A DNA stretch of 64,000 nucleotides from Chondrilla cf. caribensis (taxonomy: Eukaryota; Porifera; Demospongiae; Chondrillida; Chondrillidae). Positions 49,372-64,000 of this stretch are shown here, piece by piece. The notes below the pieces were generated by a model. That model worked only from the letters and a program-made list of their open reading frames with translations. It searched no databases and was not told the origin of the DNA. The position numbers and the translations under genes were made by a program. The DNA is taken from NCBI GenBank assembly GCA_964020155.1, contig OZ026556.1:1791001-1855000 (forward strand), written 5' to 3'. How positions within the stretch are numbered: position 1 is the stretch's first letter; each line of letters opens with the position of its first letter.

Positions 49372-50340
49372 ATGAAGGAAGCAGCGAAAAGAGCATGTTT
49401 CCTTTTGTTTTTTGTGCCCGTCGTTTTTTTGCTGATCCATTTCTTTGGACATAGATCACAGACAGAGAAATATCAGGTGAAAACAAACTCGAAAACTGTG
49501 TTACATATAGAGACGAATGTACGAAAAACCGAAGGACTGAACGCTGCACCTAAGGAACAAACCACAGTTCCCATTGAAATAAACCTAATTACTTACATGC
49601 ACATCCTAACAGCTCATAGAAATCTGACAGATGCAGAGAAACGAATGGGAAGCAAGTTTCATTCTATAGCTCTGAAGCGAAAAGCAGAAGTATATTTTGT
49701 GGTTCAGAAAAATTTGAACCATCCTTTCGTTAAAACATTTCATGTTCTTGTAGAACACAAATCCATAGCTGAGGAGGCCATTCGGATGCAAGCACTGCAG
49801 AATGCAGACAAAATAGTTATTCATGAAAATGGCCGCCCAGCCACTTACAAAGACATATTCCAATATATTTCAGATCATTTTGTGAACAAAACAGCTATGT
49901 ACGTGAGTGAAGATGCTTATTTAGGCAATGGGTATGAGAAATTAAACCCAAGAACAATGCGCGATTCAAAGATTATGTATGCACTGACAAGACACGATTC
50001 TCCTGAGTGGAAACATTGTCAGAGTGCTTTCAAGCAGTCTACTTGTGACACTACCTATGGTGGAAGTCACGATGGTTATCTGGTTCACCTCAAGGAGCCA
50101 ATCATAGAGGCAGTTCTGAAGGAAGTAGATTATGAAACACATAGATGGAGAATCGAAGGAAGAATAATGTGGGCATTTAGAACTTTGATGAAATTCTGTG
50201 TACTGGATCCATGCCAGATTCTGGAATTATTCCATTTGCACTGTTCTGGTTTACATGCTTCAGCAGCTGAGCGCAGTAATACGGACATTGATGGTAGAAA
50301 GTATGTGTGGCTTGGCTATTCCGATAGACTAACTTGCTAA
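49372..50340 (+). CDS. Intronless type II membrane protein, possible glycosyltransferase, 322 aa
   Basis: A single frame from ATG 49372 to TAA. A short basic N terminus precedes one hydrophobic span (about residues 9-26, FLLFFVPVVFLLIHFF), then a lumenal part: the layout of a Golgi enzyme. The lumenal region has alternating strands and helices, with KIVIHENGRPATYKDIF, KTAMYVSEDAYLGNGYEKL, IMYALTRHDSPEW and GGSHDGYLVHLKEPI. This resembles the order seen in poorly described GT-like proteins of protists and invertebrates (a 'Y-x-D-F-F-x-Y / N-A-D-I-Y / ALTR / SQD-x-W' series), where an Asp-containing strand end may bind metal or nucleotide sugar. Here the DIY block reads SEDAY. Several N-glycosylation sequons are present (NLT, NKT). 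Family and activity are inferred with low certainty. The lack of introns is unlike the neighbours. Confidence 0.7.
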   Translation: MKEAAKRACFLLFFVPVVFLLIHFFGHRSQTEKYQVKTNSKTVLHIETNVRKTEGLNAAPKEQTTVPIEINLITYMHILTAHRNLTDAEKRMGSKFHSIALKRKAEVYFVVQKNLNHPFVKTFHVLVEHKSIAEEAIRMQALQNADKIVIHENGRPATYKDIFQYISDHFVNKTAMYVSEDAYLGNGYEKLNPRTMRDSKIMYALTRHDSPEWKHCQSAFKQSTCDTTYGGSHDGYLVHLKEPIIEAVLKEVDYETHRWRIEGRIMWAFRTLMKFCVLDPCQILELFHLHCSGLHASAAERSNTDIDGRKYVWLGYSDRLTC

Positions 50341-51280
50341 ATTAAACCTATATGGATTGAAATATATAAGTATGAATGTTGTTATGTTTGTATTTTTGGT
50401 TACTGTTAATTTGTTGCTGAAGCAATAATCCACAATATATGTGAAACTCACCCCATATCATACTCTATGCTCTGTTCATGTTCATGCATATTATTATTAT
50501 TATTAAATTATATATTATACAGTATTATATTTATTATTACTATTATCATACTGATGTTGTGCTATAAACTATGAATTATAAGTTAGATTAAATAAAGTTA
50601 AATAACAATATTATTATCAACATTACTACAATAAATGAAGGTGAATAATATTATTATGACAATAATTATTTATTAACAAATTTTTATCTTCAGAATTCAG
50701 TAACTGCTTTACACCAAACTGTTCATCTTTTATAGCCTCATACATAGGCAATGGAACCGGGGGGGGGGGGGGGCAGGGGGGCATTACCCCCCCCCCCTAT
50801 GTTTTAAGGAGATATGTAATGTTACATAGGACACAGGAATCTAAAGGATAAGCTGTATTCTACCAAAGCATCTTCAAGCAGAGTAATCCAACAACTATTA
50901 CCAACCACTCTGTGCAGCCTGCCATTTTGTACCAAAAATAGCGACATAAGTGAAGGAGTGGCTTGTATATGCTAATTTGGTGTTATAGTGTTCTGTACTG
51001 CACGTGCACTGGACCACCGCCCCTCAAAGATTTTTATGTTCCACCACCACTATCATAGGTTGTGAGAAAATGGCTCTCGTCTCCAAAGTCCCCCTTGCAT
51101 AGTGTGCAGATCCTATCCTGCCTCGCCAGTCCTCTCTATCTCCCTGTTTCCACTTCCAGCTTTGCACATCCACATCTCTATTCCCCCATCAACTTCTTCT
51201 GATCTCTGCTTTGCAATTGAACTCCTTGATATATACACTGCTCATTATATATCTATAATAGATGCTCACGTCATGTCAAT
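50341..51280. other. AT-rich spacer with a G-run/C-run hairpin
   Basis: ATTATTATT runs fill 50480-50670. At 50758-50801 a G-rich run (interrupted by one CA) is followed by GCATTA and a C run, forming a potential GC stem or G-quadruplex. No gene seen. The upstream end of the LINE remnant may lie here. Confidence 0.6.
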
Positions 51281-52152
51281 ATGGCAGACATTAGGGCCCA
51301 ATTATCCTCCAGAAGCACCGAAAATCCACGCCAGTCAACGAGCAACCTCCTTTTTCATCTATTAGCAAAAAGAAAGCTAAAGAACAGTAAGTCCGGTAAA
51401 AAGAAGATCCGGGAAACTGTTTTTGGAAAAGCAAAAAAGGAGGATTCGTTGTCCTATGTGACGGGTGCAACAGATGGTGTCATCCAGCTTGCTTGGGAAT
51501 CCCACAAGAGATACAGAAGGCATTGGACACTTCATTGATTTACTTGTGCCCCCTATGTGTTCTTAAGAAATTCTTGAAAGAAAAAGCAGCCAGTGATAGT
51601 GACAACATATGTGATGACCAAAACGCCATTGCACACCTAATCAAAGATTTTGAGGCCATCCGTAAAGACATAGAAGATCTAAAAGAGAGAGTTTGTGAGC
51701 TTACCAACAAATATAACTCCATCAGTGAGCCCAGCGAGGAATCTGCCTCAATAACTAGCACAACCTTGAAGTCCCAGCAACGAATTTATGAAATGCACGC
51801 TAGAGAACTATGAAGAAATGATATTGTTGTGGTAGGGATCTCAGAAGACGAAGCGTTAAGCTTAAGACCACCCCAACCAGTTTCAGAACACATTTGCCCC
51901 ATGTGCCATTTAAATGCTGTTGAAGATGAAATCCGTTTCATGTTGATCTGTCCACTCTACAATGACTTGAGAGAGCCACTATTAAAGCTAGCACCAACAT
52001 TAAACAGATCATTCACCTTCCTCATGACACTCAATAAATTCACTTACATTTTGTCCAATGACAATACATCAATGATTAATGTACTAGCAAATTATATACA
52101 CAAATCCATGAACCTAAGACAGAATATTTTGTTTTTACAACCATTTAATTGA
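51281..52152 (+). pseudogene. Degenerate CR1-like non-LTR retrotransposon, internally deleted
   Basis: A PHD finger is visible near 51459-51560 (CDGCNRWCHPACLGIPQE, then YLCPLC), followed by a coiled coil (IRKDIEDLKERVCELTNKY). PHD plus coiled coil is the ORF1 layout of CR1-type LINEs. A +1/-1 frame break separates the basic N-terminal part (AKRKLKNSKSGKKKIRE) from the PHD finger. A TGA stop at 51811-51813 interrupts the frame, which then reads on and joins abruptly to a piece typical of the C-terminal end of a LINE reverse-transcriptase ORF (ICPMCHLNAVEDEIRFMLIC, then PLYNDLREPLL), ending at 52152. Endonuclease and reverse-transcriptase cores are absent. It is therefore a deletion derivative that cannot move by itself. 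Orientation is the same as the flanking genes. Confidence 0.82.
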
Positions 52153-52583
52153 TTATACAAGCAAGTTCGAAATACTAAATAAAATACAGAAGCAAAGAAT
52201 TAAGCAATAATAAGATCTGAGCTCCAGAGGCCATTTCAGCTTATAAGGACCAGTGATGACTATTATATATGTGGCCTATGACCCAGTCTGGCATATAGTG
52301 CCATTCATGATTCAGGTGAACCTTGGAAGTCAATACATTAGCTCTGCATTTGGCATACATTGAGCGTAGATTTTTTACCTAGAATTACACCACCTCCCTT
52401 TATATATTATAGTCCAATAATAATAATGCAGTAATAATCTACGTGTACATACGCAGAGATACATTATCTAAGGCTACACCATAACGCCCCATTAGCCTTA
52501 GCGCCCGTATCCCACCATAATTGTAGATACTCGAACTGTATCTCGGATTCTGTATTCCTTCATGTGGTAAATTTAGACCATAG
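52153..52583. other. LINE tail and aminotransferase promoter region
   Basis: The retrotransposon 3' tail (AATACTAAATAAAATACA) passes into AT-rich sequence. 52480-52580 before the ATG must hold the aminotransferase promoter. No clear element. Confidence 0.4.
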
Positions 52584-57560
<4,977 letters not shown>

Positions 57561-58244
57561 GAGTTTACTCCACTGTAGTATGGATTATTTATGATGATAC
57601 TTCATTGGGTCTGTTATACGTATAATATGACTATGTATAATATACATATATGTACATGATAATTATCTTTCATGTGAAGTATTGGATTGATTAGTTCAAT
57701 TTAAAATTTGAAATGTAATGCTTATGGGTGCTGCAGTGAATCAGATAATGCAGAATCTGATCATGCATGAAATATAACATTAATTATATAAATATCTAAT
57801 AATAATATATTTTCTATGATATATATGCATGTGTACACTATGCATATGATAGAATGCATATTATATACGTAACCACATATTGTATAATACAAGTAGTAAA
57901 TGCACATGGACTGTTCACATATCAGTTGTGTGGTAGGGCAATTGGATGTAGGATTGAATGGATTTTCAAACTGTGTACCAAAATTTAAGAATTTTGAGAA
58001 CACAATATTATACATGATGCATATTATGTATAATATTATATGCAAGCATGTGACAGTGGACCAATCATTTTCTCATTCATCATTGCAACAGTGCCACAGA
58101 AGTATCACAAAATGCTGGATACATCCAAAAACCCTATATTATGTACGGAATTCAGCAGTACACTTGGATCATGGGCCAGGACACGGGTGTTTGCCCACGC
58201 ATTACTCAACACAGCCGTTTTGCCATGGTAACCAGCAGAGTAAG
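57561..58244. other. AT-rich spacer, 3' UTR and upstream promoter
   Basis: Contains the aminotransferase 3' UTR and, towards 58244, the promoter or 5' UTR of the next gene (CAACAGTGCCACAGAAG, CCATGGTAACCAGCAG). Nothing else supported. Confidence 0.45.
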
Positions 58245-61200
58245 ATGTCTGCCGGAAGCAGTAAGTCGTCGCTATCTCTGGTTCCACCGTCAAGTAATAC
58301 CATTCCAGTCCAGTTCAGGACTCAGACGCACCCGTGTGAGTGGACCATGGTGAAAGAGAAGAATGCTGAATATTGTGATGTACATGACGTGAGTCTTTCA
58401 TTTCCTGCGTACTTTTTGCATTGATCTGTTTGTTCCTCGTCCAAGATTGATATGGAGTAGAGTAGATATCAACTTGTAATTGACTATAGTTACGTTGAGC
58501 ACTTATAATACCTGACATCAATATTACCGCACGTATCTATGCTCCATCTGACCTTAATGGTACCTCAGTTCGAAATAACCCCACGTCTCCACTAGGGGTG
58601 TAGATTATGGCATTATGTCTAATTGTGGTGCCAGTCATCAAATAAGTCTTACCAAGAAACTCGAAAAACTATAAGAATTCCGTTCAAAATCGCTCCAACT
58701 TCCAGTAAACGGACGCATCCTGTATCATTGATAAAATTAGCCTCACACAGTCACTGATATGCAAGTTATGCACGGTGCTAGGCCTTGTTTTGGCGCCAAA
58801 CTACTTAACCCAGCTAATACCAGCAGTTCAACACCAGATCCACCTTGCATTGATGTATAGTAGTGATGGTTCCTCCTAGGTGACTATTGACACATACTGA
58901 AGTCATTGAAGTCAATTTATGTAACAAATGCATTCAATTTAGTTACATGTTGTTCATGTCCACAGCTCAGAGTCAAAGGAGTCTACAATCAAATTTCTAC
59001 TCTGTATCATCAATTGGTGAGCCTAGACAGTACAGGCAGTACAATGTACGTCACTATCAATGTATGGTGGAATCTTGTACATGTGGAGTATTCTGAGTTG
59101 GGTCAGTGGAACTGTGACATGACCATAATAAGGCCATACAATAGTTACACTATGTATGTGTGCTAGAGTAATAGATTATGTCATGTTACTATTAATAGGT
59201 GTTGTACTGCATGCTGTTGTTGTAATAGTTAGTCTAGAGTCTAGTTCCAGTCTAGTGACAGTTGTATTCTCCAAGTGATTCATTGCTCTAATCATAGATA
59301 ATACGAACCACACTGAATTGGAAACATTGTCATTTATATGAGTTATCACGTGCAGTTACAAATAATAACTGCAGTTGTATAGAACCCAAGCTTGTTGCAA
59401 AATGCGTGGGTGTGAAATATGTTATTTTATTCTTGTTCATTGTCTCAAACCTCTACTTTGCTTAGTTTCTTTTCTTCTAAAGTGTAACATATGTACTATT
59501 CTCCATCGAATGACACTATTAAAGTCGATTAAAGTCGATATAAAATTTGTAGATGGCGAGTAACATTAGTTTAAGTGTAGAATCACTGTCAAAATATTTT
59601 GCACACAGATACAAGAGTAGGGAACTCTCAGTAAGCCGTCGAGATGTTCAAATGGAAACATCCAACTTGTTACACCATAATAATATCCTTACTGTGGACG
59701 CTTGTACTGAAGATCAGCTAAAATCGTCGCTCCAGTGCTCTTTTATAACTCGCTTTCTCCACACGAACTCCTCTGTAAACTATGTTCAAGAGCTTTGGTT
59801 TGTGGACGGATATCTTAAGGATATGTTCGAATTTTATAATAACATCAGCAAACGTACGTATGTCGGATTACGGACAACCATTCATGAGGCCTCCTAAAAC
59901 TAACGATGGAAGACTCCATTATGAACTTCACACTTTTATAATAGAAATTCGGACCGGTCGATGACATAATGAAAGCTCGGTATGCGACAAGCTTGGGTCC
60001 AATAAAATTTGATAGTTTCAAATCCCGGTGTGGTTTGTATTATCTATGCTCTAATAAAGTGACTCAGTATTGTGTGCTGTATTGTGTACTTGGTATCGCC
60101 ACATGGTGTCAGAAGTGGGATTTGCCAAAAGCCGCTATTGGCGTCAAGTTTACTGAAGACCTGCGCACCAGATAGTTGGGCCAAGATGTTGTCCACTGTG
60201 GGGAGGGGATGAACGTCTCGGAGGACATTGGCATTGAGGGGTTTTAGACCTGCACAGATTTGGACTGATCCATCGGGTTTGGGAACTGCCACCATTCCAG
60301 CACACCAGGGGTAGGAGTGTCGACTTTGGAGATAACTCCCAGTGATTCCATGACTTCCAGTTCTAATTTCACTTTTGGTCACATTGGTAGAGGTACGTTT
60401 TGTGCTGTGTGGAGGGCAAATGGTGTGGCGCCTGGTTTGACTTGAATGTGGAAGTCACCCTGCAGTGTGCCAAGACCTTTGAGTACTTTAGGATAGGCTG
60501 AGGTGATGAGCTGAGGAATGACATGATGTTGAGGGCTGATTGCAGGAAGTCCTATATAGTAGGTTTTGTTTCAGGTTGTTACATAATAGACAGGTTGACC
60601 TCTGGAACCCTTGTTTTTTGTGGGAAAGGGTAACCTGTGCCATACCCATTGTCACTAATGGCTTCTTGTATTGACCTCTGAGAGTCCTGTCTGGCTTCTA
60701 GACAAAAGGTTGTTTTATTATCTATGATAGCAGTGACCTCAGCTACAGTGTCTACTTTGAGTTGACCTGTGAGTCATTGATTGAAATAGGTAGATAGCCA
60801 TAAACATTTCCCAGACAGGCTGTATAATGTGCTAAGGTAGGCAAAATCCTGATCCTCCATGGTGATATCTGCTACTCTTTTGTTGTTCTTGAAGCATTGG
60901 GCACTGTAATGACCCTTCTTATTGCATCTGTGGCAAATAGTGTCCTTGGCTGGGCACTGTTGTCGACTGTGAGGTTCTTTTCCACACCGAGAGCTCTTTG
61001 CCAGTGGCGATGAAACGGGTTTCTTTGATGCTGTGATTTATTCTCATGGAAATGATTTCTCTTCTTCGAAGCATTGTGCTGAACTGCTGCAAGTGTTTGG
61101 TCTGTAATGGGTTGCTTTAACATTTGGTCAGCAGACCGCAGGCCGTATTGTCAGACCAGCAACCACCCCTCGTTCATACATCATAGAAGTGCCTTCAGGC

Positions 61201-61920
61201 CAGACCAGGCGAAATCGCTCAGACCTTGACCAACGAGCCAAAGATAAAAGCCAACCAACCACAACCCCTCCAATTGATCGACCAATAACATGATCACAAA
61301 CAGGAGCACCTCTAAAACCCCAGATTGCCTCACATACTGGAGAAAGGGAGATGTGACATGACCATAATAAGGCCATACAATAGTTACACTATGTATGTGT
61401 GCTAGAGTAATAGATTATGTCATGTTACTATTAATAGGGTCTGTACTTATACTGCATGCTGTTGTTGTAATATAGTTAGTCTAGAGTCTAGTTCCAGTCT
61501 AGTGACACTTGTATTCTCCAAGTGATTCATTGCTCTAATAAAGTGACTCAGTGTCGTGCGATCTATAGTATACTCGATATCACCACAGTAACATATGTTG
61601 CCATAGTAACAGTTTTCACATCATGTATCTATGCATTTGCATACGTATGTACATGGATGGTTATTTAATCATTGATAGCAGCTATGTTAGAACATCTGTA
61701 GAATACTGGGTATCATTGTGATTGTCTTGGTGACATTCTAGTCCAGCAATCTTTCCATTTGTCATCATTATTCTCCCACTAACCTGTGCGGTTTACCTTG
61801 CATGTTTTGTGTACATCTTATAATCTAAAGGTTCAGCACCAAGAAGGATTGAAGTATTTGCAAAACGATCTCAAGTCAAAGAAGGAGCAGTCACAGGACA
61901 AGAACGAGCAAGAGACATGA
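58245..61920 (+). CDS. Small unknown gene, about 92 aa, with retroelement in intron
   Basis: Three phase-0 exons: 58245-58388 (ATG, GTGAGT donor), 58966-59016 (CCACAG acceptor, GTGAGC donor) and 61837-61920 (TTCAG acceptor, TGA). The protein has a Ser-rich start, a middle part HPCEWTMVKEKNAEYCDVHD, then LRVKGVYNQISTLYHQL and a charged helical tail KYLQNDLKSKKEQSQ. It is predicted soluble, without a signal peptide. I do not recognise the family. The last acceptor could also be at 61831, adding Val-Gln. The 2.8 kb second intron is occupied almost wholly by the LTR element at 59113-61587, so extra coding exons cannot be fully excluded. Codon phase and strong donors support a real gene; expression data would settle it. 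Confidence 0.6.
59293..60045. mobile_element. TIR element nested inside the 5' LTR
   Basis: The LTR sequence is broken after GCTCTAAT. The insertion begins CATAGATAATACGAACCACA and ends TGTGGTTTGTATTATCTATG, 21-bp inverted ends with one mismatch, and the LTR resumes with CTCTAATAAAG. The duplicated CTCTAAT (7 bp, or 8 counting a shared G) is a target-site duplication, as for hAT- or P-like DNA transposons. The 753-bp body holds one ORF (59553-59897). A short relative is at 63828-63874. Confidence 0.8.
59553..59897 (+). CDS. Unknown ORF, 114 aa, within the nested TIR element
   Basis: ATG-initiated frame closed by TAA. It contains VESLSKYFAHRYKSRELSVS and LQCSFITRFLHTNSSVNYVQ, with a mixed charged/hydrophobic composition that looks more like protein than random AT-rich DNA. 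No transposase motif or DDE triad is seen. It could be a captured host exon, a transposon accessory protein or chance. Confidence 0.35.
   Translation: MASNISLSVESLSKYFAHRYKSRELSVSRRDVQMETSNLLHHNNILTVDACTEDQLKSSLQCSFITRFLHTNSSVNYVQELWFVDGYLKDMFEFYNNISKRTYVGLRTTIHEAS
60104..60120 (+). other. Primer binding site of the gypsy element
   Basis: TGGTGTCAGAAGTGGGA directly follows the LTR terminal CA and begins with the TGG that pairs with a tRNA CCA end. It overlaps the junction with inverted reverse-transcriptase sequence, probably by short microhomology. Confidence 0.7.
61352..61587 (+). repeat. 3' LTR, 236 bp
   Basis: Starts TGTGACATGACC and ends ATATCACCACA. It matches the 5' LTR pieces closely, with AATAAA-type sequence near its end (GCTCTAATAAAGTGACTC). 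LTR divergence is a few percent by eye. Confidence 0.88.
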
Positions 61921-62170
61921 CCCAACTAGAGTGGGCTGATTGTATGTATGTTAACTTTAAATTTGTAGCTCTCACACTGAAATATTCCCATGTATACATC
62001 TCAAATCTGAATATATTTATCAACAACACTCTATAATGTATTTTTTAATTTGTAGCGTATCATTCCAACATTTAAATTGGCATAGATAATTATGACATCA
62101 CCCATTGACAGTATGTGTATACGCATGTTCAGTCTAATTTAGTCATCATCGATGGAGTTACGTATGTATA

Positions 62171-63591
62171 TTATACGTATTCACAGTCTGCACCTTGGTA
62201 TGTAGCGATGGGCTTATTGTAAAAGTGATGAAATCCTAATTCTGTCAAATTCTTCAGCATCATGTCGGCATAGTTGGCTTTGAACTCTGTAACATTCCTT
62301 GCGAGTACAAACAAGGTAAAAGAGAGATTGTCGGTCACCACAGAGTACTGGTAGAGTCCATTTGTACCGTAGGTGTCAGGTCCAAGGAGTACAACCCAAT
62401 CTACATTGTGGAAAATAATAACACTAGCTTGCAACTCTTGCACTATAACCTCAGATCTACCTCCATACTGACAGAACTTTCATGATCTAAACAGAATATA
62501 TCGCCATACATAATATGGCAAAAGCTAAACCACACAAAAAAGTTGTATTCCACTGTATGTTTTTGCATATAATACAGTAGAGCCTTTAACTTGTAATTGA
62601 CTATTAATTGGACATTGTTTTACATCTAATTCTCTGTAAAACCTTATCTGCAAATCTTGTGTTAGTCTCTAATTAGGATTGTGTTCAGTGTTTGGCTCAA
62701 CTACTAGCCGAACCCACACCTTGCACATGGACACACACATGCATATTATTATACGCATATACACACCAACTTACAAGGGGCAATAAACGGCACACCAGAT
62801 AGGTACACTCTGAACTGCCCGTCCACCTTAGGATCAGGTTTGTAAGCATATCCCTCTATTATGTTTGGTTTGCCATCAGGTGCGTCAACACGTTCAGCGT
62901 TCCTTACAGACACACTGCCATTCTGAAACAGACCATCTAAACAAACAAAGGCAATTGCAACATCTAGAGTTTGTGTGGGGGCTAAACACAGTTTAATTTT
63001 TGGAGATTTATGAGACTGTTCTATTAAACTGTACAACTGTGATCATAATTTTTGATTTTGTATTGATTTTGTGAACAGGTACGCATATCTATAAGTGCTT
63101 AAGAGCATTTTATTCTTGCACGCACGCACATAGGGTCCACATAATAAATTCCATGGCACCATAATATTAGCATTATCAATTATTCTTCAGAGTGTGTCGT
63201 CATTATGATATCACTTAATAGACACATCACAGTCCTAGGTATACGTAGGTGTTTTACCATGGGATATCTATGGTTTTACTTTAACAGACTCACAGTCTGC
63301 CGTGCAGCAATATCCTTTCCTTTCAAACGTATCCTGAACTATGAGATCCTCGTACATCTGAAAGTAGACAAAAATTGGATATAGCTGGTTGATACTGATT
63401 ACTACATAGGTTCTCGAACGGCATTCGAGTATCTATGTTGCTAACAGCAGTACCTGATACCAACGACCCAGGTATTTCGTGACGTTCAACTGCGGGACAG
63501 TTGGTAAACTTTTGCGCGGTTTCGGCTCAATAAGTCCATCGCCGATGATTACAGTGAAGGCTAACACCACCACTACGATATGTATCTTCAT
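62171..63591 (-). CDS. Secreted lipocalin (apolipoprotein D/Blc-like), 197 aa
   Basis: Exons 63591-63454, 63357-63294, 62936-62775 and 62400-62171 (TAA) join in phase. A signal peptide is clear (MKIHIVVVVLAFTVIIGDG). The lipocalin G-x-W motif is in TKYLGRWYQ. Later blocks GSVSVRNAERVDAPDGKPN, IIEGYAY, YWVVLLGPD and YQYSVVTD are the strands seen in ApoD and bacterial Blc. The end has NKPIATYQGADC, the usual ApoD/Blc C-terminal segment (Q-x-x-C). Sequons NVT and NLT suggest glycosylation. Such proteins carry small hydrophobic ligands outside the cell. Length is typical (ApoD 189, Blc 177). The start was chosen at the ATG giving the signal peptide; an upstream in-frame ATG (63642) would add 17 residues and is less likely. 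Confidence 0.92.
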
Positions 63592-63671
63592 CGCCTCCAC
63601 TCCAGTCTTGATTTGGAAATGTACGCGGTGAGAACATCTCATATGGTTGGTCTTATATACTGTAGTTAACT

Positions 63672-63803
63672 GTTACGCCGAATTATCGTAACATGTGAAT
63701 AGCACACGTGTTAAAAGGGCATGATGCCATCTTACATGTTACGATAATTCGGCGTAACGGATAACTTATCTATATGTTAACCGTTACGCCGAATTATCGT
63801 AAC
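63672..63803. repeat. Inverted/direct triplet of a 21-25 bp motif
   Basis: GTTACGCCGAATTATCGTAA occurs plus at 63672, inverted at 63734-63758 (ACGATAATTCGGCGTAAC), and plus again at 63783. The first pair forms an 87-bp element with 25-bp terminal inverted repeats, MITE-like, upstream of the lipocalin gene. Confidence 0.8.
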
Positions 63804-63827
63804 GTGTCGATAAAGCCATAGATAATA

Positions 63828-63874
63828 CAAACTGCGACACCGGTTTGTATTATCTATAATAGAGTTGTCACAAA
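63828..63874. repeat. Short palindrome related to the nested TIR element
   Basis: CCATAGATAATACAAAC and GGTTTGTATTATCTATAAT face each other around about 10 bp. The arms match the ends of the 59293-60045 insertion. After it, 63880-64000 has several C-runs (ATCCCCCC) and no gene. Confidence 0.75.
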
Positions 63875-64000
63875 GATTTCTACCCCCCATCGAAATCGAT
63901 CCCCCCAGATAGTTTTCGTCTATTTGCGTTATCGTATCAACGATCCCCCTGTAAGAAAAGTATCCCCCCCTTGCATACCAAACGCGCTGGGGTGCATTAA

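Larger units (their letters stand above)
59113..61587. mobile_element. Rearranged Ty3/gypsy LTR retrotransposon
   Basis: 5' LTR: 59113-59292 plus 60046-60103, split by a nested insertion. It begins TGTGACATGACCATAATAAG and ends ATCGCCACA. A primer-binding-site-like TGGTGTCAGAAGTGGGA follows at 60104-60120. From about 60115 to 61130 the coding sequence is on the minus strand: reading leftwards, two CCHC knuckles (CGKEPHSRQQC, then CHRCNKKGHYSAQC, near 60990-60880), then reverse-transcriptase start (VAVPKPDGS at 60290, FSKLDANSGFWQIPL at 60150). From about 61130 the plus strand resumes with a pol C-terminal piece (RSYIIEVPSGQTRRNR, 61171 on), then the 3' LTR 61352-61587. Most of pol is missing and the gag-RT block is inverted. 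Flanks GGAAC and GTAAC may be a mutated 5-bp target duplication. Non-functional. Confidence 0.85.

Overview
This 64 kb window is animal nuclear DNA. Its genes are split by spliceosomal introns (GT..AG, mostly GTRAGT-type donors) and encode metazoan families: a TNRC6/GW182 silencing scaffold, FBF1, RBBP6, MEIOB, RNPS1, an aquaporin and a lipocalin. Genes are close together, introns are mostly under 1 kb, and non-coding DNA is full of (GT)n tracts and alternating ACGT/ATGT/ACAT tetramers. This fits a compact invertebrate genome. My guess is a non-bilaterian such as a demosponge, but that is inference and the species cannot be named from the sequence. All exon chains below were built by hand from reading frames, splice sites and phase continuity. 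Only the 5' ends of RNPS1 and TNRC6 are left open.

Layout. 1-4877 (-): FBF1, a ciliary transition-fibre coiled-coil protein, 3' end off the window. 4965-6007 (+): unrecognised two-exon gene. 7048-16276 (-): complete 15-exon RBBP6 E3 ligase. 17217-18077 (-): unknown intronless gene. 18343-19107 (-): NUDT7/8-like CoA diphosphatase. 19266-22630 (-): 12-exon MEIOB. 22847-24875 (+): aquaporin. 26694-34798 (-), possibly from 37769: TNRC6/GW182. 37916-42784 (+): PHAF1-family protein with an unusual long C-terminal extension. 43346-44902 (-): RNPS1. 45311-48171 (+): EEF2KMT. 49372-50340 (+): intronless type II membrane protein of unknown activity. 51281-52152 (+): broken CR1-like LINE. 52584-57560 (+): cytosolic-type aspartate aminotransferase. 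58245-61920 (+): small unknown gene whose second intron holds a rearranged Ty3/gypsy element, itself interrupted by a terminal-inverted-repeat element. 62171-63591 (-): secreted lipocalin.

Organisation. Four gene pairs are head to head, three with only 87-216 bp between start codons (one of these depends on candidate TNRC6 exons), which suggests shared bidirectional promoters. Three of the promoter regions carry CACGTG boxes. At least three MITE families (terminal motifs CCGTATAG, CAGTGAATTC and CAGTGGAACCT) recur in introns and spacers, and one copy ends about 9 nt from a splice acceptor. Several introns have (GT)n tracts that begin at, or close to, the 5' splice site.

The genes do not form one pathway. 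They are a mix of housekeeping RNA biology (RBBP6, RNPS1, TNRC6), translation-factor methylation, metabolism, meiosis, cilia and transport. The least explained items are the PHAF1 fusion-like gene, the two intronless unknowns and the nested rearranged transposon.
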